From an uncultured Prevotella sp. (GTDB lineage Bacteria; Bacteroidota; Bacteroidia; Bacteroidales; Bacteroidaceae), in assembly GCA_900772835.1 (NCBI GenBank), contig CAAGSA010000084.1, positions 1 through 39,010 of the forward strand: a stretch of 39,010 bases of DNA, in the 5' to 3' direction. Made by a program: the position numbers and the translations under genes. The notes under the pieces were generated by a model that worked only from the letters and a program-made list of their open reading frames with translations, made no database searches and was not told the DNA's origin. Of this stretch, positions 7,627 to 15,031 are shown piece by piece. Each line of letters begins with the position of its first letter. The stretch's first letter is position 1.

Positions 7627-8691
7627 ATGACAGAAAAAGTTAGGATAAAGGACATCGCCGAAAAATCGGGAGTGTCTGTAGGTACCGTCGACAGAGTGCT
7701 GCACAACCGTCCGAACGTTTCAAAGAAAGCGAGGGAAAAGGTGGAAAAAGTGCTCAACGAAATAAACTACCAGCCGAACATGTATGCAAGCGCGCTTGCA
7801 TACAACAAGTCGTATACCTTCTACTGCATCATCCCACAGCACGAATCGGAAGCATACTGGGAGGAAATAGAAGACGGGGCGGCAAAAGCGTGCGAAACGC
7901 GACGCGATTTCCACATAAAGGTGGAGATAATGTACTACAAGCGCTACGACGCCAAGGCTTTCGCGCAAGTGACAAAAGACTGTCTTGCGAAAAATCCGAA
8001 CGGAGTGGTGCTTGTGCCTTCCGAAACGGAGGCGACGAAGCGTTTCTGTGAAACTATGCACGAGAAAGGTATTCCGTTCGTGCTGCTCGACTCCTACATC
8101 CCCGACACCAACCCCCTAACTTTCTTCGGTCAGGACTCTTTCAGCAGTGGTGTCTTCGCCGCAAGGATGCTGATGCTGCTTGCCGCCAGCGACAAGGAGA
8201 TAATGCTGATGAAACAGACCAAGAACGGCAAGGTGGGCAGCCGCCAGCAGGAAAACCGCGAGAAAGGTTTCCGCCATTATATGGAGGAGCATTTCCCCAA
8301 GGTCAGGATAATAGAACTGCACCTCCCCGTGGAAGAATACGACAAAGGCTACGACAAGAAGCTTGAAGCTTTCTTCTCCGCCAATCCCGGAATACGCAAC
8401 TGCATCACGCTTGCCTCCAAAGCCCACATCGTGGGCGAGTTCCTGCTCCGCACGAACCGTAGGGAAGTACAGATTATGGGCTATGATATGGTCGGAAAGA
8501 ACGTAAGCTGCCTGCGCGAGGGGTCAATATCGTTCCTCATAGCACAGCATGCCTATATGCAGGGCTACAACTGCGTAGACTCCCTTTTCAAAGCCATCGT
8601 GCTCCACAAGGAGGTTGCCGCAACAAACTATATGCCCATTGAATTGCTGTCAAAGGAGAACGTGGATTTCTACAGGCGCACACAGCTGTAA
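7627..8691 (+). CDS. LacI-family transcriptional regulator of hexuronate catabolism
   Basis: 354 residues. N-terminal LacI helix-turn-helix at about 5-30 (VRIKDIAEKSGVSVGTVDRV), hinge region near 45-60, then a type I periplasmic-binding-protein-like sensor domain. The recognition helix has TVDRVLH instead of the common TVSRVLN, which implies a non-standard operator. It is transcribed away from kdgK-eda and towards uxaA (69 bp downstream, same strand), so it most likely controls both arms; the effector could be an intermediate such as altronate or KDG, which is inference. Many codons in this gene end in C or G, like its neighbours, so there is no sign of recent transfer. Confidence 0.88.
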   Translation: MTEKVRIKDIAEKSGVSVGTVDRVLHNRPNVSKKAREKVEKVLNEINYQPNMYASALAYNKSYTFYCIIPQHESEAYWEEIEDGAAKACETRRDFHIKVEIMYYKRYDAKAFAQVTKDCLAKNPNGVVLVPSETEATKRFCETMHEKGIPFVLLDSYIPDTNPLTFFGQDSFSSGVFAARMLMLLAASDKEIMLMKQTKNGKVGSRQQENREKGFRHYMEEHFPKVRIIELHLPVEEYDKGYDKKLEAFFSANPGIRNCITLASKAHIVGEFLLRTNRREVQIMGYDMVGKNVSCLREGSISFLIAQHAYMQGYNCVDSLFKAIVLHKEVAATNYMPIELLSKENVDFYRRTQL

Positions 8692-8760
8692 GAAACCGCA
8701 AGCACCTGGAAAAAGGAAACTATTTAAAACTATTATACAATACATTTAATTCAAAAATTT

Positions 8761-10257
8761 ATGAATCTATCATCATTTATCAAAATCAACCCTGCCGACA
8801 CGGTGGTTGTATGTCTGCGCCCTTTCACCAAGGGCGAGAAAATCAACGTTGACGGAAAGGAGATTACCGTGCTTCAGGACACTCCTGCCGGACACAAGGT
8901 ACTCATCAGTGACACGGCTGAAGGCACGAACATCATCAAATACGGCTACCCCATAGGTCATGCACGCGAGAATCTCACGGCAGGACAGTGGGTGAACGAA
9001 AACAACCTGAAGACTAACCTCTCCGGAACTCTCACATACGAGTATCATCCGGTAAGCGAAACTCTGAATATAAAGAACGACAACCGCACCTTCAAGGGCT
9101 ACGTGCGAAAGAACGGTGAGGTTGGAGTGAGAAACGAAATATGGATTGTGCCAACAGTAGGATGCGTGAACGGCATTTCCGACCGCCTCGCAGCAATGCT
9201 TGAGGCTGAGACCAAACTCGAAGGCATTGATGCCGTACACTCATGGCACCACAACTACGGCTGCTCGCAGCTGAGCGACGACCACGAGAATACACGCAAG
9301 GTGCTGCGCGACATCGTCCTTCACCCGAACGCAGGTGCTGTACTCGTGGTGGGACTGGGTTGCGAAAACAACCAGCCAGAGGAATTCGAGAAGCTGCTCG
9401 GCGACTACGACAAGGAACGCATCAAGTTCATGGTTGTACAGAAAGTACAGGGCGACGAGGTTGAAGAAGGAATGAACATCCTGCGCTCTCTCTATGCCAT
9501 TGCACGTGAGGACAAGCGCACCGACTGTCCGCTCAGCGAACTGCGAATCGGACTGAAGTGCGGTGGCAGCGACGGTTTCAGCGGCATAACCGGCAATCCT
9601 CTCGTGGGCGAGTTCTCCGATTACGTGGTGGCACAGGGCGGAACATCAATCCTCACCGAGGTGCCGGAGATGTTCGGAGCTGAAACTATACTCATGAACC
9701 GTTGCAAAACTCCAGAGCTGTTTGAACAGACCGTGAAACTGGTGAACGATTTCAAGGAATATTTCCTCAGCCACGGCGAGCCGGTAGGCGAGAACCCATC
9801 GCCAGGAAACAAGGCCGGCGGCATCTCCACACTCGAAGACAAGGCTCTCGGATGCACACAGAAGTGCGGACGCGCTCCTGTGAGCGGAGTGCTCGGCTAT
9901 GGCGACCGTCTGCAGGTGAAGGGACTGAACCTGCTTTCCGCACCGGGCAACGACCTCGTGGCTTCTACTGCCCTGGCTGCTTCTGGCTGCCAGATTGTAC
10001 TGTTCACCACCGGCCGTGGAACGCCATTCGGCACATTCATCCCCACAATGAAAATATCCACAAACAGCAACCTATTCAAGAACAAGCCAAACTGGATTGA
10101 CTTCAACGCCGGAGAACTGGTGGAAGGAACAGCAATGCCGGAACTGGTGGGCAAGTTCATCGACAAGGTTGTTGCCGTGGCAAGCGGCGAGAAGACCTGC
10201 AACGAAAAGAACGGCTACCGCGAGATTTCCATCTTCAAGAACGGTGTGACGCTCTAA
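8761..10257 (+). CDS. uxaA: Altronate dehydratase
   Basis: 498 residues, full length for UxaA. It dehydrates D-altronate to 2-keto-3-deoxygluconate in the galacturonate branch of hexuronate breakdown. An N-terminal SAF domain (about 1-95) is followed by the catalytic UxaA domain with strongly conserved segments: GYVRKNGEVGVRNEIWIVPT (about 113-132), HNYGCSQLSDDHENT, VLVVGLGCENNQPEE, GLKCGGSDGFSGITGNP and, near the C-terminus, GRGTPFG. The Cys residues in these motifs fit an Fe-dependent enzyme. The other galacturonate enzymes (uxaC, uxaB) are not in the window. Transcription probably continues from the LacI-type gene, because no TAnnTTTG promoter is visible in the 69-bp gap. Confidence 0.95.
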   Translation: MNLSSFIKINPADTVVVCLRPFTKGEKINVDGKEITVLQDTPAGHKVLISDTAEGTNIIKYGYPIGHARENLTAGQWVNENNLKTNLSGTLTYEYHPVSETLNIKNDNRTFKGYVRKNGEVGVRNEIWIVPTVGCVNGISDRLAAMLEAETKLEGIDAVHSWHHNYGCSQLSDDHENTRKVLRDIVLHPNAGAVLVVGLGCENNQPEEFEKLLGDYDKERIKFMVVQKVQGDEVEEGMNILRSLYAIAREDKRTDCPLSELRIGLKCGGSDGFSGITGNPLVGEFSDYVVAQGGTSILTEVPEMFGAETILMNRCKTPELFEQTVKLVNDFKEYFLSHGEPVGENPSPGNKAGGISTLEDKALGCTQKCGRAPVSGVLGYGDRLQVKGLNLLSAPGNDLVASTALAASGCQIVLFTTGRGTPFGTFIPTMKISTNSNLFKNKPNWIDFNAGELVEGTAMPELVGKFIDKVVAVASGEKTCNEKNGYREISIFKNGVTL

Positions 10258-10319
10258 CAGGCACAGTGCGCTGAAAAGACAGTAATAAAACATTTATTAT
10301 TCATACAGAAAAGGGACTG

Positions 10320-10363
10320 GGGAGAATCAGGGAAATAAAGAAAAACATTTCCTTTGATTCTCC
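10320..10363 (+). terminator. Hairpin after uxaA
   Basis: GGAGAATCAGGGAAAT (10321-10336) pairs with ATTTCCTTTGATTCTCC (10347-10363) across a 10-nt A-rich loop with one small bulge. No T-run follows, so it may be a weak terminator or an mRNA 3'-end structure. It lies 63 bp after the uxaA stop and 26 bp before the next start. Confidence 0.4.
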
Positions 10364-10388
10364 TGTGTTCTTGAAAACACCTCAGCCT

Positions 10389-11177
10389 ATGAACACCATT
10401 ATAAAGAACCTCGTATCACTCGCCTCTGACGGGGCGTTCGCAAGTGAAACGGCAATTCTTCCGATGTCTGCCTTCAAATGGGGAGTGCTATACAAAATCG
10501 CCATTGCCGAAGACGTTGCCCCCTATGTGTACCGTGGACTGCTGAGACACGAAGACGACAAGGCGGCGAACATCCCCCAAGGAGTGCTCGCCCTGTTCGC
10601 AAAGGCGCAGTTTTCCGATATAGACCATATCGATGCCGAACTCGACATCACTGCCACCGACACGCAACGGCTTACATACGTGGTGAAGAAATACCAGCTG
10701 AAGGACATTGTATACAAGGAACGGCACAGCATCGACACATCGAAGACATCGCTCGACCTGCTTGCACTGATTCTGCAGAACACCGACGTTATCTTCCGCA
10801 ACGGCATACGTCTGAGAGGCATCGTCGAATTGGGAGTGTTCCTGCGCACCAAGGGACAATACGTTGATTTCGTGAAAATAGAACAGTGGCTCAAGAAACT
10901 GAAGCTGCGCCGCATGGCCACCCTGCAGGCAAGCGTGCTCATCAGCTGCTTCGCGTTCGAAGAAGACGAGTTCCCATATTGCAGGAAGACGGACAAGAAA
11001 GCGGAGAAGTTTGCCACACATGCGCTGATGAAAGAATACGTGCGCAACAAATACGAGCGAAGGGCTGGCCGATACAACATATCCAACTGTTTCAGATTCC
11101 GCAAATATTCACGCTCCGAATCGCTCAGCAAGGCTGTATCTACAGTGATGCGGAGTCTTTCTGAAATTGAGGAATAA
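10389..11177 (+). CDS. Conserved Bacteroidales protein of unknown function, possibly nucleotidyltransferase-like
   Basis: 262 residues from ATG 10389 (a GTG eight codons upstream is possible, but the ATG lies clear of the hairpin). No signal peptide or membrane helix. The protein is mainly helical and basic towards the C-terminus. The segment VDFVKIEQWLKKLKLRRMATLQASVLISCFAFEEDEFPY in the second half reminds me of the C-terminal part of uncharacterised nucleotidyltransferases of the NTP_transf_5 type, but I see no G-S-x-x-D-x-D nucleotidyltransferase motif, so activity is doubtful. It stands alone between uxaA and the lysozyme gene, which has its own promoter. Confidence 0.75.
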   Translation: MNTIIKNLVSLASDGAFASETAILPMSAFKWGVLYKIAIAEDVAPYVYRGLLRHEDDKAANIPQGVLALFAKAQFSDIDHIDAELDITATDTQRLTYVVKKYQLKDIVYKERHSIDTSKTSLDLLALILQNTDVIFRNGIRLRGIVELGVFLRTKGQYVDFVKIEQWLKKLKLRRMATLQASVLISCFAFEEDEFPYCRKTDKKAEKFATHALMKEYVRNKYERRAGRYNISNCFRFRKYSRSESLSKAVSTVMRSLSEIEE

Positions 11178-11196
11178 CTAAATAATTATAAATTAT

Positions 11197-11227
11197 TTTG
11201 TTGTCCGCCCACAAAAGCGTAATTTTG
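11197..11227 (+). promoter_or_regulatory. Promoter of the GH25 lysozyme gene, predicting a near-leaderless mRNA
   Basis: TTTG at 11197-11200, 19 bp, TAATTTTG at 11220-11227. The -7 box ends six bases before the ATG at 11234, so transcription should start at or a few bases before the start codon. Confidence 0.7.
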
Positions 11228-11233
11228 CAAATT

Positions 11234-11950
11234 ATGAAATTTACAGTCAGAACAAAAATATACATCACAAGTCTCTTTGCACTGTTCGCCGCCCATGCCG
11301 GTGCACAGCAGCAAGAGTCATACGTGCAGTGCGAAGACACCTGCCGCCACATCCACGGTATCGACCTCAGCCACTACCAGGGCGAAGTGTTCTGGGAAAC
11401 AGTTGGCGACAACAGCAAAATGGCGTACGTTTATCTGAAAGCCACCGAAGGCGGCACAAGGATTGACCCCACATACAAGAAAAACATCGAACTGGCACAC
11501 AAATACGGGCTCAAAGTCGGTTCCTACCATTTCTTCCGCCCCAAGGTTGAACTTGAGCAACAATTGGAAAATTTCAAGTCGCAGTGCCGTCCGGGCGACC
11601 AGGACTTGCTGCCCATGATTGATATTGAAACCACAAGCGGACTGTCGACCGACGAGTTCTGCGACTCGCTGTTCCGCTTCCTGCAGCTGGTGGAAAAAGA
11701 GTACAAGCAAAAGCCGCTGCTCTATACAGGAACAAACTTCTACAACAAGCATCTCGCCGGCAAGATTGACGGCTACAAGCTAATGATTGCCCAATACTCG
11801 GCGCGCGAACCAAAGCTTGCCGACAACCGCGACTTCGACATGTGGCAATATACGGCGAAGGGCAGAATCAACGGCATCAACACCTACGTGGACAAGAGCC
11901 GCTTTATGGGAAGGCACAGTATGCGAGAAATCAGATTCAGACATCATTGA
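11234..11950 (+). CDS. Exported GH25 lysozyme (N-acetylmuramidase)
   Basis: 238 residues. A Sec signal peptide occupies about 1-23 (basic MKFTVRTK, hydrophobic core, AHAGA cleavage region). The rest is a GH25 (Chalaropsis-type) muramidase domain: HGIDLSHYQG with D43, YLKATEGG near 67-73, SYHFFRP, and the catalytic pair in MIDIET (D129, E131), all classic family positions. It cleaves the MurNAc-GlcNAc bond in peptidoglycan, in the periplasm or outside the cell. The ORF could extend to 11198, but that start lies inside the promoter, so ATG 11234 is preferred. The zinc-ribbon membrane gene follows after 31 bp and is likely co-transcribed. Confidence 0.93.
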   Translation: MKFTVRTKIYITSLFALFAAHAGAQQQESYVQCEDTCRHIHGIDLSHYQGEVFWETVGDNSKMAYVYLKATEGGTRIDPTYKKNIELAHKYGLKVGSYHFFRPKVELEQQLENFKSQCRPGDQDLLPMIDIETTSGLSTDEFCDSLFRFLQLVEKEYKQKPLLYTGTNFYNKHLAGKIDGYKLMIAQYSAREPKLADNRDFDMWQYTAKGRINGINTYVDKSRFMGRHSMREIRFRHH

Positions 11951-11981
11951 AAAAAGAAAGAATACATAACAAAACAGTAAA

Positions 11982-13124
11982 ATGGCAATAATAAAATGTC
12001 CCGAATGCGGCCATCAGATAAGTGACAAGGCCGAAACATGCCCCACGTGCGGCGTGAAGATTAAAGACAACGTCGTGAAATGTCCGCACTGCGGAAATGT
12101 CTATCTCAAAGACCAACCTGTGTGCCCAGTGTGCCACAAGGCTTTCAACCAGCCTGTAGTACAGCCAACACAACAGACGACTCCGGCAGGAGCACCAGCA
12201 AATGCTCCTTATGTTGCCCCGGCAGACGACTACACGGAGGAAGAGCCGAAGAAAAGCAACAGGACTATGATTATAAGCATCATAGTTGCAGTGGTGGTGC
12301 TGCTTGGCGGTGGACTATGGTATGCTTCATCACTGAACAGTCTGCACGGCGACGAGCAGACCGCATATCTCAACGCCATGAACAGCAGCGATCCGGCAGT
12401 GCTGCAAGACTACCTAGAAAGTTTCAAAGACGCCCCGCAGGAGCACATCGACTCTATACAGGCGCATCTCAACATTCTGAAGCAGAACGACTCTGAATGG
12501 ACAAACGCACTGGTAAGCAACTCGAAGACGGCACTGATGCAGTATCTGGAAAGTCATCCGAACAGTATCCACAAGACAGAAGCACTACACAAAATCGACT
12601 CCATCGACTGGGCTCTCTGCTCAAAGCAGAACACACCGGAGGCTTATCAGGCTTACCTGAACGACCACGCCGATGGCGAGCACGCTGTGGACGCACAGGA
12701 AAAACTCGACAAGCTCGATGCCACAACTGTGAATGACGACGACAAGCAGATTGTTGCAACAGCCTTCCAGCAGTTCTTCCGCAGCATAAACAACAACGAC
12801 GAAATGGGCATCACGTCTGCCGTAAGCAGCACTCTCCATTTCCTTACCAACGCCAACGCCACGAAACACGACGTGATAACCTTCCTGCGCAAGCTGTACA
12901 AGGACGACGTGAGGGCGCTGACATGGCGCGCCAACAACGACTACAAGATCCAGAAGAAAGATATGGGCGACGGAAACTATGAGTTCGACGTGGAATTCTC
13001 TGCCGACGAATCGGTGAGCAACATCGACTCAAGCAAAGACAAGTTCAACCAGTACAAAGTAAAAGGACATATTGACTCTGACGGAAAAATTTCAAGTCTG
13101 CAAATGACTAAAATCGGCAATTAA
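11982..13124 (+). CDS. Double zinc-ribbon, single-pass membrane protein of unknown function
   Basis: 380 residues. The N-terminus has two zinc ribbons: C6-x2-C9 with C20-x2-C23, and C34-x2-C37 with C48-x2-C51. A Gln/Pro/Ala-rich linker (about 57-90) leads to one membrane helix at about 96-116. The remaining 260 residues, probably outside the cytoplasmic membrane, contain TPR-like helical repeats (three stretches of the form LxxYLESxxxxP..HxDSI) and a C-terminal domain of about 110 residues resembling the NTF2-like/Lumazine-binding type by composition only. The layout, cytoplasmic zinc ribbon plus extracytoplasmic sensor-like domain, is common in Bacteroidetes proteins of unknown role. It ends just before a strong hairpin. 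Confidence 0.85.
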   Translation: MAIIKCPECGHQISDKAETCPTCGVKIKDNVVKCPHCGNVYLKDQPVCPVCHKAFNQPVVQPTQQTTPAGAPANAPYVAPADDYTEEEPKKSNRTMIISIIVAVVVLLGGGLWYASSLNSLHGDEQTAYLNAMNSSDPAVLQDYLESFKDAPQEHIDSIQAHLNILKQNDSEWTNALVSNSKTALMQYLESHPNSIHKTEALHKIDSIDWALCSKQNTPEAYQAYLNDHADGEHAVDAQEKLDKLDATTVNDDDKQIVATAFQQFFRSINNNDEMGITSAVSSTLHFLTNANATKHDVITFLRKLYKDDVRALTWRANNDYKIQKKDMGDGNYEFDVEFSADESVSNIDSSKDKFNQYKVKGHIDSDGKISSLQMTKIGN

Positions 13125-13137
13125 ATGAACAATCCGG

Positions 13138-13194
13138 ATTGAGGGTTTCTGATTGGCTTTCTTTGATTAAATACCAAATCAGAAACCCTCAATT
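13138..13194 (+). terminator. Long perfect-stem terminator after the zinc-ribbon gene
   Basis: ATTGAGGGTTTCTGATT (13138-13154) pairs with the complementary sequence at about 13177-13193, extended by GG/CC with one bulge; loop about 22 nt. It is followed by a T-rich stretch (TTCTTATTCTTCATTTTC). It separates the lysozyme/zinc-ribbon unit from the phosphoesterase gene. Confidence 0.75.
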
Positions 13195-13259
13195 CTTATT
13201 CTTCATTTTCATATTCACTATCGGCCGCAAGCCGGCAGTTCTTCATTATACATCAAAAA

Positions 13260-14918
13260 ATGCTCAAACTAATCCACACGACAGATATCCACGGAACCTT
13301 CTTCCCATACGACTTTATCCACGGCAGAGAAACAACAGGATCGCTTTGCCGTGTACATTCATACGTGAAGATGCTGAGTGCAAAATACGGCAGAAACATC
13401 ATTCTGCTCGACAGCGGTGACATAATACAAGGACAACCCACATGCAGCTATTCGCCAGACCTGACAATACACGATGCCGACGTGGCAGCCGATGTGTATA
13501 ACTATATGCACTACGATGCCGTGACCATCGGGAACCACGATGTGGAGACAGGACACGGCGTGTACGACGCGTGGCGCACACGGATGCGCTGTCCTGTGCT
13601 TGCCGCCAACATCATCGACTGTGCAACACGCAAGCCATATTTCCAGCCATATACTATAATAGAACGCGAGGGAGTGAGAATTGGCGTATTGGGAATGACT
13701 ACACAGGCTGTTGGCTGCTGGATTGACGAGAGCCTGTGGCAAGGGATGAGGTTCGAAGACGTGGAACAATCGGCACGACGTTGGATTAGACACATAAAGG
13801 AAAAGGAAAATCCACATATCATCGTGGGACTATTCCATACAGGATGGGATGGAGGTATACACAACGATGACGCATGCGAAAATGCCACAAAAGAAGTGGC
13901 ACACAACGTTGACGGATTCGACATCATCCTCTTCGGACACGACCACAAATGCCACGCCGAAACCGTGACGAACCGCGAGGGCAGACGTGTGCTGTGCCTT
14001 AACCCTTCGAGCGACGGAAACTGCGTGAGCGAGGTGGATATCCATATTACTGGCGACCCCTCGCAGCCGGAAAACATCAGGATTGAGGGCAGAATAGAGA
14101 ATGTGGCTTACAAACAGCACGACTTCAGTTTTATGCAGCGGTTTGCCAATGACCAGAAACACGCCAAAGCCTTTGCCGACAAAGAGATAGGCACTCTCGA
14201 CAACAGTATGCATACACGCGACTGTTTCTTCGGCCCAGCTCCATTCTCCGACTTCATCCACCGTCTGCAACTCCGCACAACAGGAGCCGACATATCCTTC
14301 ACCGCTCCTCTTGTCTACGACGAACACCTGCCAAAGGGAACAGTGCGCATACGCGACCTGTTCAACCTATACCGCTATGAGAACCAGGTATGCTCGCTCC
14401 GCATGACGGGCAGGGAAATAAAGAATTATCTGGAATACAGCTATGACCTCTGGATAAGACAGATGGCATCACCACAAAGCCGCATGATGTGCACACAGCA
14501 GTATATACACATGGGCAAAGCCTCCACATTCTTCACCAACTTGACATTCAATTTCGACAGTGCCGCCGGAATCAGTTACACCATAGACGTGACACGCCGG
14601 CGCGGCGAACGAATCTGCATCAGCCGCCTTGCCGACGGCAGACGATTCCTGTATGACGCAATCTACAGCGTGGCCATGCACAGCTACCGCGCACACGGAG
14701 GAACGGAATTTCTGACTGTAGGTGCCGGGATACCACACGGGGAACTATCCTCGCGCCTTATCTTCAGTTCCCCCCACGGCCAGCGCTTCTATATGATGCA
14801 GCTTATATCCGAAGGCAACATTCTACAAACCACTCCCCTCGCCCACTGGCGCTTCATACCGGAAGAATGGACTGCGACAGCCCTGGAACGAGAGCGCAAG
14901 ATTATCTTCAGGGAGTGA
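13260..14918 (+). CDS. 5'-nucleotidase / 2',3'-cyclic phosphodiesterase family metallophosphatase
   Basis: 552 residues. The N-terminal calcineurin-like metallophosphoesterase domain has all metal motifs: TDIHG (D9, H11), LLDSGDIIQGQ (D54), TIGNHD (N92, H93), GLFHTGWDGG and FGHDHKCH. The C-terminal part (about 300-540) is the 5_nucleotid_C substrate domain, with SFTAPL and the late SYRAHGGTEF segment. Family members hydrolyse nucleotides or 2',3'-cyclic nucleotides, usually in the periplasm. Here the ATG at 13260 starts directly at the first beta-strand (MLKLIHTTDIHG) and no signal peptide is present, so the enzyme is predicted to be cytoplasmic. Single gene between two terminators. Confidence 0.9.
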   Translation: MLKLIHTTDIHGTFFPYDFIHGRETTGSLCRVHSYVKMLSAKYGRNIILLDSGDIIQGQPTCSYSPDLTIHDADVAADVYNYMHYDAVTIGNHDVETGHGVYDAWRTRMRCPVLAANIIDCATRKPYFQPYTIIEREGVRIGVLGMTTQAVGCWIDESLWQGMRFEDVEQSARRWIRHIKEKENPHIIVGLFHTGWDGGIHNDDACENATKEVAHNVDGFDIILFGHDHKCHAETVTNREGRRVLCLNPSSDGNCVSEVDIHITGDPSQPENIRIEGRIENVAYKQHDFSFMQRFANDQKHAKAFADKEIGTLDNSMHTRDCFFGPAPFSDFIHRLQLRTTGADISFTAPLVYDEHLPKGTVRIRDLFNLYRYENQVCSLRMTGREIKNYLEYSYDLWIRQMASPQSRMMCTQQYIHMGKASTFFTNLTFNFDSAAGISYTIDVTRRRGERICISRLADGRRFLYDAIYSVAMHSYRAHGGTEFLTVGAGIPHGELSSRLIFSSPHGQRFYMMQLISEGNILQTTPLAHWRFIPEEWTATALERERKIIFRE

Positions 14919-14944
14919 ACGGCTTCGTATATAAACAAATAAAA

Positions 14945-15002
14945 AATCCGGAAATGCTTTTGCTGATTTTATCGTCAGCAGAGCAAATCCGGATTCTTTT
15001 TT
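14945..15002. terminator. Bidirectional terminator between phosphoesterase gene and htpG
   Basis: Imperfect stem: 14945-14966 (starting AATCCGG) with 14975-14995 (ending CCGGATT), T-run at 14997-15002 on the plus strand and an A-run at 14941-14946 giving a T-run on the minus strand. It serves two converging genes and is a sequence relative of the rpoD terminator at 18849-18910. Confidence 0.85.
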
Positions 15003-15031
15003 CTGTTTTATAACGTCAGACAACCAGTCTG

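Noticed and set aside
11198..11233. Upstream start for the GH25 lysozyme
   Set aside because: It would start inside the promoter, and the signal peptide begins naturally at ATG 11234.
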